From DATDCV01 sp036524155 (GTDB lineage Bacteria; Verrucomicrobiota; Verrucomicrobiia; Limisphaerales; UBA8199): a DNA stretch of 6,134 bases. Under the pieces are notes generated by a model that saw nothing but the letters and a program-made list of their open reading frames with translations, made no database searches and was not told where the DNA came from. Shown piece by piece: positions 1-6,134 of this stretch; position 1 is the first letter of the stretch; every line of letters begins with the position of its first letter. The DNA lies in assembly GCA_036524155.1 (NCBI GenBank), contig DATDCV010000613.1, positions 1 to 6,134 of the forward strand, read 5' to 3'. Position numbers and translations under genes: made by a program.

Positions 1-2534
1 TTTTCAGAAGTGATCTCGCTGGGGCCAATGACGCGGGAGAATTTTGCGAGCTGGCCGAGCGGGATGGCTTTGCCGCCGGGGGTAAAGACCAGGACATCGC
101 GGAGCCGCTCGATGTCGTCGCGGTCATCGCGCTGGAAGCGGACCTGGATGGGGAAGCGTTGGCGGCCTTCGATAGTGGTGGTGACGTTTTTGCCGCCGAG
201 CCCGGTTTCGACGGCGTCGAGAACGGTGCGGGCGCGTAGTCCGTAGCGGGCCATAGCGACGCGGTCGACCTCGATATTGAGGTAGGGCTTGCCCTGGTTG
301 CGGGAGGCGGTAACGCCCGCAGCGCCGGGGATGGCGCGGATGATCTCGGCGACCTGGGCTGCCTTCTGCTGCATGAGCGCGAGGTTGTCGCCGAAGATCT
401 TCACACCAACCTGGGCCCGGATGCCGGTGCTCAACATGAGGATGCGGCCCTCGATGGGGTGGAGAAAGCCGGGGACATAACCCGGAGCCTGGCTGAGTTT
501 CTCGGTGAGTTCGGCGATGAGCTTTTCTTTGGTCAGGCCCGGGCGCCACTGAGCTTGGGGTTTCAACTCGATGGTCGTTTCGATCATTTCGACAGGCGCG
601 GGATCAGTGGCAGTCTCAGAGCGGCCGAGCTTGCCGGCGGCGGAGTCGACTTCGGGGACTTGTTTGAGGACCTGGTCCTGCCAGGAGATGAGGCGTTTGA
701 TTTCGGTGAGGGAGGTGCTGGGTAGCAGGACGGGCATGAAGAGGAGGCTGCCCTCGTTCAGGGTGGGCATAAATTCGCTGCCCATGCCGCGAGCGAGTTT
801 TGCGGCGTGCGGCCACCGGGCAGCTTCGAGGGCGCGAGAGACGGGCCGGGGCAGGCCGAAAGCCAGGAACAGCGCGAGGGCAAGGAGGCCGGCGGCGGAG
901 CCGAGGACAGCGCGGCGATGCGTCAGCGCCCAGTCGAGAGCCGGATTGTAGACCAGCAGCAGACGCTTCATGATCCAGTTTTCCGACTCGGGGCGGAAGG
1001 GACCTTTGACGAGGAAGGAGCAAAGGACAGGGACAATAGTGACGGCGAGGAGGGTGGCGCCGATCATCGCGAAGGTCTTGGTGTAGGCCAAGGGGTGAAA
1101 CAGTTTGCCTTCCTGACCGACAAGCGTGAAGACGGGCATGAAGGCCAGAATGATGATGAGCATCGCGAAGAAGATGGGCCGGCCGACCTGGTGGGCGGCC
1201 TCGAGGGTGGTTTGCCAGGTTTGCTGGGGCGTCAGGCGGCGGCGGCCACCGAGGCGGGCCTCGGCGCGCTCGCAGTGCCGGATGACGTTCTCGGTCATGA
1301 CAATTCCGGCATCGACCAGGACACCGATAGCGATAGCGATGCCGCTGAGCGACATGATGTTTGAGTTGATCCCGAATTGCCGCATGAGGATGAACGAGAT
1401 CAGGATCGAGACGGGCAAGGGGATGGTAACGATGAGAATGCTGCGGAAATGCCAGAGGAAAATGATGTGGGCGAGGGCTACGAGGATGAGCTCTTCGGTC
1501 AAGGCACGGCGCAAGGTATTAATCGAACGTTCGATCAGGGTGCTGCGGTCATAGAACGGTTTGATGCTGACGCCGGGGGGAAGGCTGGGAGCGAGTTGGG
1601 CGAGCTTTTCTTTGACCTGGCGGATGACTTCGCGGCCGTTCTGGCCGTTGCGCATCACGACCACGCCGCCGACGGATTCCTTTCCATTGACGTCCAACGC
1701 GCCGCGGCGAAAATCTCCGCCGAGCTGGATGGTGGCGACATCGCGCAGATAAACCGGAGTGCCGGCGCTTTCTTTCAGGACAATGTTTTCGACATCGGCG
1801 GCGGATTTGACCAGCCCGATGCCGCGGACTACGAATTCCATGCCGCTTTCCTCGATGACCTTGCCGCCGACGTTGAGGTTACTTTGCTCGACGGCCTCGA
1901 TGACCTCCTGGAGGGAGACCTGGAGGGTGCGCATGCGGGTGGGCGAGAGCTCGACCTGGTATTGGCGGACGAAGCCGCCGATGCTGCCAACTTCGGCGAC
2001 GCCGGGGAGTGCATTGAGTTCGTAACGGACGAGCCAGTCCTGGAGAGCGCGCAACTGGGAGAGGTCGTAGCCGCCCTGGGGAGCCGTTTGCGGGTCGACG
2101 TCGAAGTAATATTGGTAAACCCAGCCCAGTCCGGTGGCATCAGGGCCGAGCCTGGCGGCGACGCCTTCGGGCAAAGTTTCCTCGGCGGAACTCAGGCGTT
2201 CGAGCACGCGCGTGCGGGCGAAGTAATTGTCGAGGCTATCCTCAAAGATAACGGTGATGAAACTGAAGCCGAACATGGAGGAAGCGCGGACGGTTTTGAC
2301 ACCGGCGAGTCCCTGGAGGCTTGAGGAGAGCGGATAAGTGATCTGGTCCTCGACCTCCTGAGGGCTGCGCCCCGGCCAATCGGCGAACACGATGACCTGG
2401 TTTTCGCTCAGGTCGGGGATGGCGTCAACCGGGGTGTGGCGCAGGGAGCGCACGCCCCAGCCGATGAGCAGGAGCGCCGCGCAAAGCACGAGGAAACGGT
2501 TACGGAGCGACCACTCAATAACTCGGTTGATCAT
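1..2534 (-). CDS. cusA: CusA-type heavy-metal RND efflux transporter, C-terminus cut by window edge
   Basis: Inner-membrane proton-driven pump of the heavy-metal RND family that extrudes Cu(I)/Ag(I) with CusB and an outer-membrane channel. I translated the uninterrupted minus-strand frame from the ATG at 2534-2532: 844 codons with no stop, against roughly 1,040 residues in the family, so the last ~200 residues (final membrane helices) lie outside. Seen: TM1 about residues 14-33; porter motif DAIPDLSENQVIV near 37-49; TM4 motif GIAIAIGVLVDAGIVM with proton-relay D408 (E. coli D405); RPIFFAMLIIILAFMPVF in the next helices; FMPTLNEGSLLFMP near 588-601. Methionines M600, M650 (PVEMIETT) and M700 (ILMLSTGI) match the E. 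coli M573/M623/M672 triad, which supports Cu/Ag rather than Zn/Co/Cd. About 24 extra residues (roughly 562-583) precede the FMPTLNEG motif. The start lies 26 nt after the cusB stop with no Shine-Dalgarno, so co-transcription with cusB is likely. Confidence 0.95.
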   Translation of the reverse strand, partial: MINRVIEWSLRNRFLVLCAALLLIGWGVRSLRHTPVDAIPDLSENQVIVFADWPGRSPQEVEDQITYPLSSSLQGLAGVKTVRASSMFGFSFITVIFEDSLDNYFARTRVLERLSSAEETLPEGVAARLGPDATGLGWVYQYYFDVDPQTAPQGGYDLSQLRALQDWLVRYELNALPGVAEVGSIGGFVRQYQVELSPTRMRTLQVSLQEVIEAVEQSNLNVGGKVIEESGMEFVVRGIGLVKSAADVENIVLKESAGTPVYLRDVATIQLGGDFRRGALDVNGKESVGGVVVMRNGQNGREVIRQVKEKLAQLAPSLPPGVSIKPFYDRSTLIERSINTLRRALTEELILVALAHIIFLWHFRSILIVTIPLPVSILISFILMRQFGINSNIMSLSGIAIAIGVLVDAGIVMTENVIRHCERAEARLGGRRRLTPQQTWQTTLEAAHQVGRPIFFAMLIIILAFMPVFTLVGQEGKLFHPLAYTKTFAMIGATLLAVTIVPVLCSFLVKGPFRPESENWIMKRLLLVYNPALDWALTHRRAVLGSAAGLLALALFLAFGLPRPVSRALEAARWPHAAKLARGMGSEFMPTLNEGSLLFMPVLLPSTSLTEIKRLISWQDQVLKQVPEVDSAAGKLGRSETATDPAPVEMIETTIELKPQAQWRPGLTKEKLIAELTEKLSQAPGYVPGFLHPIEGRILMLSTGIRAQVGVKIFGDNLALMQQKAAQVAEIIRAIPGAAGVTASRNQGKPYLNIEVDRVAMARYGLRARTVLDAVETGLGGKNVTTTIEGRQRFPIQVRFQRDDRDDIERLRDVLVFTPGGKAIPLGQLAKFSRVIGPSEITSE

Positions 2535-2560
2535 GGGGTGGGCGAGGAGGGCGGTTGATT

Positions 2561-4774
2561 TCAGGGTGTCACTTCTTCGCCGCAACGAAGCATCTTTGAA
2601 CCGTAGAAAGCGTTGGCGAGCGGCGCTTTGGACTGGATCCACAGGCCCGGTTCGGGGGCCATAGGGCAATGGTAGATCTTAATGGCCGCAAAGACGTCAT
2701 CCTGTTTTCTGAGCTGTTTCACGAGGTCAACAACCGTGGTGCTAAAGGGCAGGAATTGTTTGCGGGCATCAGCGAGGTCCTTGGCGGTTTGCCACTTGAA
2801 CGCAGCGAGGCGTTCCAGGAGCGGGCGAAAGCCGATGGTGGCAGGGAAGGCGTTCGTGAGCGGCTGCGCCAGTGCCGGGAGTTTGGCGATGTGCCCGTTG
2901 AAGCTTTCGAGATTGTCCGCCGCCAGCGCCTGGCTGACGCCCCCGGCTTCGGCGAGGAAGGCCTGCAGCGAGCCACGTTGAACGGCGGAAAGGGGCGCCG
3001 CGCCCGAGGTTTGCTGCTTGTTGGCTTCGATGATCGCGGCCCGGCGCACGCCGCGCGCCTCGGTGACTGCGGCTCTGCGGACCACGTCAGCTTGACTGTG
3101 GGTGAGAGGTTTATCAGCGGCCGCTTGAACGGGCTGGGGCGCCGCAACCTGGGCGGCGGGCTCGGGCGACATTGCTAAGGCGCCGGTTGCGGGTGCGGGT
3201 GGAGGCTGTGTCTGGACCTCGTGTGCAGGCGGCTCGGGTACCGCTGCCGGGGTCAGGGCCGAGGCGGGCGCGGGCTGGGGCGCATTCGTCGCTTTCTGGG
3301 CAAGTTCCGCGAGGATCGCGGCTCTTCGGATCAACTGCACCTCCCCACCCGGGGACATGACGGCACTCATGCGTGCCGTCCGCCGGGCGGCGGCATGTTC
3401 CCGAGCCGGTAATGGCTGCGCCGGCGCGGCGGCGGGAGCCGGCGATTGGGTCACCATGGCGGTCGTCATCACTGGCGGTTTTTCGCTCATGCGCATGGCC
3501 TCGGTTCCGCCGCCGGTCATCGCGTGGCGTGGCGGGACGTTCTCCTCGCGCGCGACCAAGGGCACCGGCTCTGCGACCACGGCTTCCTCGACCTCCGTTT
3601 CGTCGGGTTGGGAGGTGAGGTTGAACTGGGCCTGGGCATCGATGAGCATGTTGCCGGAGGTTACAACGCTGTCGCCTTCATCGAGGCCTTTGATCACTTC
3701 CCAGAAATCATCACCTTGCCGACCGAGTTTGAGGCGGCGGCGTTCGTAGGCGCCGGCGCCTTTGTCTACGTAGGCATAGGCGGCGCCGCCGGGAAAGAGG
3801 ATCGCGGTTCTGGGAGCGGCGAGGACTTGAGGGATCTCGGCTTTGACGTGGCCTTCGGCATACATGCCATAGCGCAAGAGACGCCGTTTATGGCCATTGA
3901 CGTCGACGAGCGGGTTACGGACGTCGGCCCGGACTTTGACAGTGCGGGTGGTGTCGTTGAAGGATGGTTCGATGAAGGAAATGACCGCCGGGAACACCTT
4001 GCCGGGAATGCCGGACACCTCGACTTCGATGGTTTGACCAAGGTCGAACCAGGGAAGCTGGTTTTGATAGACATCGAAGCGGAACCAGAGCAGCGACGCA
4101 TCAGCAATGGTAAGCATGCGGTCGCCCTCGGCGACATACTGGCCCTTGTAAACATTGCGTTCCAACACCATGCCCGACTGCGGCGCCAGGATGTCCCCGG
4201 TGTAAACCCCGGCATCGACCAGCGATTTGGTTTGACTGTTGGTCATGCCCGGTTGGGCAGCATCGCGAACAGCGAGCAGGGTCTTGCGCAGTTGCACCAA
4301 TTCCGGGCTGAACATCGTGACGAGCTTTTGCCCTTGCTCGACTTCCACGCCGGCATAATCGACGGCGAGGAAATCGATGCGGCCACGCGCGGGGGCGGAG
4401 ATGATCGTCTTGCTGGTCTCGTTGGCGTCGAGGGTCCCGGCGACGCGCAAAGCGCGGGACAAGCTGCGGCGCTTGACCGGTTCGGCCTGGACGTTGAGGA
4501 CGGTGACCTGGTTGGAGTTGATGACGACGAGATTGGCGTCGGAGCCAAATCCGGCCTGGCCCTCGTAGATCGGCGTGAGGTCCATTTCACAAACCGTGCA
4601 TTTGCCAGGACGGTCGGACTTGATCCAGGGGTGCATGGAGTCCTGGTAGAACAGCACCTTACGCTCGGCGCGAGCCGCGGCGGCGGTAGCACCGCCGTGG
4701 CGAACGAGGCCGGCAGTGGCGCCCACCACCACCAGCGCCGCGAGGGAGACTCCGAATTGGACTGTTGTCTTCAT
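2561..4774 (-). CDS. cusB: CusB-like periplasmic adaptor (membrane fusion protein) with N-terminal heavy-metal-binding and C-terminal DUF3347-like domains
   Basis: Periplasmic adaptor that should link CusA to an outer-membrane channel and hand over Cu(I)/Ag(I). Length is 737 aa from the ATG, much longer than E. coli CusB (about 400). Order: hydrophobic signal/anchor 7-24 with no lipobox Cys; heavy-metal-binding motif 43-72 (SMHP, C59, C62, M64); adaptor core with two lipoyl halves (about 125-160 and 194-224) around a short helical hairpin; beta-barrel about 228-315; membrane-proximal domain to about 385; Pro/Ala/Met-rich linker about 390-595; DUF3347-like domain about 595-735 ending YHCPMAP (C703, M705) and SKMLRCG (M728, C731). 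The core and neighbouring cusA make the family assignment firm. The C-terminal name rests on remembered motifs. Start: an in-frame TTG at 4786 has an AGG seven bases upstream and would add MANL; I prefer the ATG at 4774, which begins MKTTVQF ahead of the hydrophobic stretch. Confidence 0.93.
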   Translation of the reverse strand: MKTTVQFGVSLAALVVVGATAGLVRHGGATAAAARAERKVLFYQDSMHPWIKSDRPGKCTVCEMDLTPIYEGQAGFGSDANLVVINSNQVTVLNVQAEPVKRRSLSRALRVAGTLDANETSKTIISAPARGRIDFLAVDYAGVEVEQGQKLVTMFSPELVQLRKTLLAVRDAAQPGMTNSQTKSLVDAGVYTGDILAPQSGMVLERNVYKGQYVAEGDRMLTIADASLLWFRFDVYQNQLPWFDLGQTIEVEVSGIPGKVFPAVISFIEPSFNDTTRTVKVRADVRNPLVDVNGHKRRLLRYGMYAEGHVKAEIPQVLAAPRTAILFPGGAAYAYVDKGAGAYERRRLKLGRQGDDFWEVIKGLDEGDSVVTSGNMLIDAQAQFNLTSQPDETEVEEAVVAEPVPLVAREENVPPRHAMTGGGTEAMRMSEKPPVMTTAMVTQSPAPAAAPAQPLPAREHAAARRTARMSAVMSPGGEVQLIRRAAILAELAQKATNAPQPAPASALTPAAVPEPPAHEVQTQPPPAPATGALAMSPEPAAQVAAPQPVQAAADKPLTHSQADVVRRAAVTEARGVRRAAIIEANKQQTSGAAPLSAVQRGSLQAFLAEAGGVSQALAADNLESFNGHIAKLPALAQPLTNAFPATIGFRPLLERLAAFKWQTAKDLADARKQFLPFSTTVVDLVKQLRKQDDVFAAIKIYHCPMAPEPGLWIQSKAPLANAFYGSKMLRCGEEVTP

Positions 4775-4813
4775 GAGATTTGCCAATAGATTGCCTGGTG
4801 CAGCTTCGTAGGG

Positions 4814-4842
4814 GTTATAGCACAGGAGCGGGAAAGGGGGAA
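4814..4842 (-). promoter_or_regulatory. Candidate promoter for the cusBA operon (extended -10)
   Basis: On the minus strand the bases at 4822-4814 read TGCTATAAC, an extended -10 (TGn + TATAAC, one mismatch to TATAAT). Seventeen bases upstream the -35 position (4842-4837) reads TTCCCC, a poor match, as is common when an extended -10 is present. The -10 lies 39 bases upstream of the cusB ATG, giving a short leader. No recognised copper-regulator operator (CueR or CusR type) is evident. Prediction by eye in GC-rich DNA. Confidence 0.35.
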
Positions 4843-4926
4843 TGGTACTTTAGTTGTACATGGACAGAGGGAGGGAGGGGCTGCGCTAAAGCCCGTTCAA
4901 CCACCAGATCCTCAAGCCGCGCGGCC

Positions 4927-4940
4927 CCGAAATCCGAAAT
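4927..4940. repeat. Tandem heptamer CCGAAAT x2
   Basis: Two perfect copies of a 7-base unit (CCGAAAT) stand side by side in the intergenic region between the 192-residue gene and cusB. This is short and could be chance, but heptameric tandem repeats in intergenic DNA are a known style of genome-wide repeat in some bacteria. Confidence 0.5.
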
Positions 4941-4976
4941 CCTGCTCCGGCCTGGCCGAAACCAGACCCGCCGAGG

Positions 4977-5555
4977 TTACTCGACGGTGAGGTCGTCCTG
5001 GCGGAAATCGTTGACGACGAATGAGACTTTGCTGCCGTTCGTGAGGGCGAGGCCCCAGTTGGGGATCTCGAGCGAATAGACACGGCCGGGAATGATTCTC
5101 CCGGGCGCCGGGGGAAACCGGCCGGCAAAGCGTGCCATTCGGCGGGTCGTGCGCAGGCTCGCCCCCTGGACGGGTGTACCGGACCGGGGCGGAGCAATCA
5201 TCGACAGTTGGGCGCCGGTGGCCTGGTCGAGGAGATAAGCGTTGGCGTTGGTCTGAGACAACAAGAGCGTTTTCTCGGGAGCCGTGACGGTATAGCGGAC
5301 CTCGACGGCGGTGTCGTTATTGGTGAGTGAGAGGCCCAAGACCTGGATGCCCCATTGATTTTCGACGGGCGAGGCGGCGGGGCTCTCGGGAGCGGGCGCG
5401 GACGCGGGTTCCCGGGCGGTGACCGGCGGTGGAGGCGCGGCCGGCGTGGTGGCTTGGGGCGCGGAGGGCGTGCTCTTGATCAGCCAAATCAGCACGCATA
5501 TCCCCGCAACCACGCCGGCCTGGAGAATCCGAGTCGCAATCTTCAGAGGTGTCAT
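4977..5555 (-). CDS. Membrane-anchored periplasmic protein of unknown function with Pro/Ala-rich linker
   Basis: 192 aa, starting at the ATG at 5555-5553 and ending with TAA. I do not recognise a named family. Seen: a short basic N-terminus, one hydrophobic segment at about 10-26 (signal anchor or uncleaved signal), a low-complexity Pro/Ala/Thr/Ser stretch at about 27-65, then a globular, probably beta-rich domain from about 67 to the end (GIQVLGLSLTNNDTAVEVRY; NAYLLDQATG; NGSKVSFVVNDFRQDDLTVE). Cys20 lacks a proper lipobox (Ile at -1), so a lipoprotein is unlikely. The ending resembles small hypothetical periplasmic proteins I associate with Verrucomicrobiota, where a similar 'vxYxv...AYLxDxATG...GSKVxxxxxDFRxxxLxV' pattern occurs; that link is from memory, not a search. 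It lies 202 bp upstream of cusB on the same strand. A role in metal handling is possible but unsupported. No Shine-Dalgarno precedes the start. Confidence 0.8.
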   Translation of the reverse strand: MTPLKIATRILQAGVVAGICVLIWLIKSTPSAPQATTPAAPPPPVTAREPASAPAPESPAASPVENQWGIQVLGLSLTNNDTAVEVRYTVTAPEKTLLLSQTNANAYLLDQATGAQLSMIAPPRSGTPVQGASLRTTRRMARFAGRFPPAPGRIIPGRVYSLEIPNWGLALTNGSKVSFVVNDFRQDDLTVE

Positions 5556-5559
5556 AGTT

Positions 5560-5589
5560 TAGATAAGACTAGATTAACACATTTTTCAG
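5560..5589 (-). promoter_or_regulatory. Weak candidate promoter for the 192-residue gene
   Basis: This lies in a short AT-rich island within GC-rich DNA. On the minus strand CTGAAA (5589-5584) and TATCTA (5565-5560) are separated by 18 bases, each a partial match to -35 and -10 consensus. Transcription would begin almost at the ATG (5555), implying a leaderless or near-leaderless message, which fits the absence of a Shine-Dalgarno. The same island holds a 10-bp-spaced imperfect direct repeat (TTAGATAAGA / CTAGATTAAC). Confidence 0.25.
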
Positions 5590-5598
5590 GACGGCGGC

Positions 5599-6134
5599 TC
5601 ACTGGCGGAACAACCGGAAAAAGCGAGTGCCCGAGGGCGAGAGAATCACCCGGTTAACCCCGCCGCTGGCTTCGACCGTGTCAGTATTATCGATCCAACC
5701 CGCGCCGTTGCCAACCGCTGAGTTTTCCTGCAACACGAATCCGGACCCCGTTGGCCAGGAAACGATCGCGGTGTTAGTGCTGGAGAGCATAATGGTCAGG
5801 AAGGGCGTGAAGTTGGCGACGAGGGTCCGATTGGCAGTGACAGTAAAGCCGTAGCTGGCGGAGGTGCTGACTTCCGTGGCACCGTCGGTCCAGTTCACAA
5901 ACGTGTAGCCGAGGTTGGCGGTGGCGACCACAGTGACATTTGAGCCGCTGTTGTAGGTGCCGCCACCGGTGACGCTGCCGCCGGTCGTGGGCGATGCACT
6001 GAGGGAGATCGCGTAAGTGAGTATGAAGTTGGCGACCAGAGTACGGTTGGCGGAGGCGGTGAAGCTGTAACTGGCGGCGGTGCTGACCTCTGTGGCACCG
6101 TCGGTCCAGTTCACAAACGCGTAGCCGAGGTTGG
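5599..6134 (-). CDS. C-terminal end of a secreted/surface protein with InlB-type beta repeats (N-terminus outside window)
   Basis: The frame is open from the right edge (position 6132, AAC) to a TGA at 5601-5599, giving 177 residues of C-terminus. A GTG at 6114 is only an internal Val, because the repeat begins upstream of it (NLGYAFVNWTDGATEVST). Seen: one complete 72-residue unit and half of a second, with the pattern N-L-G-Y-x-F-V-N-W-T-D-G...F-T...A-N-R-T-L-V-A-N-F, then S-A-S-P-T-T-G-G-S-V-T-G-G-G-T-Y. This matches the divergent InlB B-repeat (Listeria/Flg_new-like) class of small beta domains found in cell-surface and secreted proteins. After the repeats comes about 70 residues ending RVILSPSGTRFFRLFRQ, a tail style I associate with large extracellular proteins of Verrucomicrobiota; it may be a sorting or beta-sandwich end domain (inference). 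Probably an adhesin or exported repeat protein. The ligand is unknown and there is no evident link to the cus genes. Confidence 0.85.
   Translation of the reverse strand, partial: NLGYAFVNWTDGATEVSTAASYSFTASANRTLVANFILTYAISLSASPTTGGSVTGGGTYNSGSNVTVVATANLGYTFVNWTDGATEVSTSASYGFTVTANRTLVANFTPFLTIMLSSTNTAIVSWPTGSGFVLQENSAVGNGAGWIDNTDTVEASGGVNRVILSPSGTRFFRLFRQ
5809..6132 (-). repeat. Tandem 216-bp (72-codon) repeat, one full and one half copy visible
   Basis: Unit 1 spans 6132-5917; unit 2 starts at 5916 and its recognisable part ends near 5809. The period is exactly 216 bp, so the frame is preserved. A 28-base stretch around 5877-5904 recurs identically 216 bp to the right. Over the ~110 bases shared by both copies I count about 15 differences, many at third codon positions but several changing amino acids. 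More copies probably continue beyond the right edge. Confidence 0.9.

Noticed and set aside
124..1023. Minus-strand frames at 124-549 and 616-1023 that start with ATG
   Set aside because: They are out of frame with the continuous cusA frame and give Arg/Pro/His-rich translations. The cusA frame carries the family motifs across the same bases.
1377..2324. A 315-codon plus-strand open frame opposite cusA (and a 185-codon one at 807-1364)
   Set aside because: Same explanation: the minus strand encodes conserved RND motifs through the whole interval, while the plus-strand products are acidic and domain-free.
3446..4789. A 447-codon plus-strand open frame lying opposite cusB
   Set aside because: It is the antisense shadow of a strongly supported gene in GC-rich DNA, where C/G-ending codons suppress stops on the opposite strand. 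The translation is low-complexity, rich in Gly/Asp/Glu, and shows no recognisable domain.
4843..4862. GTAC-7-GTAC dyad near the cusB promoter as a copper-regulator operator
   Set aside because: Only the two self-complementary GTAC tetramers match. The flanks do not extend the dyad, and it does not fit a CopY (TACAnnTGTA) or CueR-type palindrome.
4878..4894. Inverted repeat GGGCT-7-AGCCC as a terminator for the 192-residue gene
   Set aside because: The 5-bp stem is short and is followed on the minus strand by C/T-mixed sequence, not a U tract, so it does not meet the intrinsic terminator pattern.
5599..6114. The GTG at 6114 as the true start of the repeat protein
   Set aside because: The InlB-type repeat unit (NLGYAF) begins upstream of it in the same frame and continues to the window edge, so the codon is an internal valine.
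1..6134. tRNA, rRNA, CRISPR array, insertion sequence or phage genes
   Set aside because: I saw no cloverleaf sequence, spaced short repeats, transposase motif or terminal inverted repeats. Nearly all bases are explained by the four genes.

Overview
The window carries four protein-coding genes, all on the minus strand, so they read from high to low coordinates. The DNA is GC-rich with C/G-ending codons. Two protein features suggest a Verrucomicrobiota-like bacterium, possibly of the Pedosphaera/Limisphaerales type. One is a surface protein with InlB-type repeats ending in a short beta-rich segment (W...G..L....FFRLF). The other is a CusB-like adaptor with a heavy-metal-binding N-terminus and a DUF3347-like C-terminus. 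The taxonomic placement is inference; there is no marker gene here.

Layout in transcription order. (1) 6134-5599: the C-terminal end of a secreted or surface repeat protein, whose N-terminus lies beyond the window. (2) 5555-4977: a 192-residue membrane-anchored protein with a Pro/Ala linker and an unrecognised C-terminal domain. (3) A 202-bp intergenic stretch (4976-4775) with a plausible extended -10 element, a tandem heptamer and G-rich runs. (4) 4774-2561: cusB, a periplasmic adaptor (membrane fusion protein) of a heavy-metal RND pump. (5) 2534-1: cusA, the inner-membrane RND transporter, starting 26 nt after the cusB stop and running off the left edge after 844 codons. About 200 C-terminal residues are missing.

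cusB and cusA form an apparent two-gene operon for proton-driven export of monovalent copper or silver. The three CusA methionines that bind Cu(I)/Ag(I) in E. coli are present at M600, M650 and M700, and the proton-relay aspartate is at D408. This favours Cu/Ag over the Co/Zn/Cd specificity of CzcA. No outer-membrane channel (cusC) and no metal-responsive regulator lie in the window.

The pump itself is a known system. The less ordinary parts are the architecture of CusB (metal-binding motifs at both ends joined by a roughly 200-residue Met/Pro/Ala-rich linker containing 11-residue RRAA repeats), a roughly 24-residue insertion in CusA, and the unknown anchored protein upstream.
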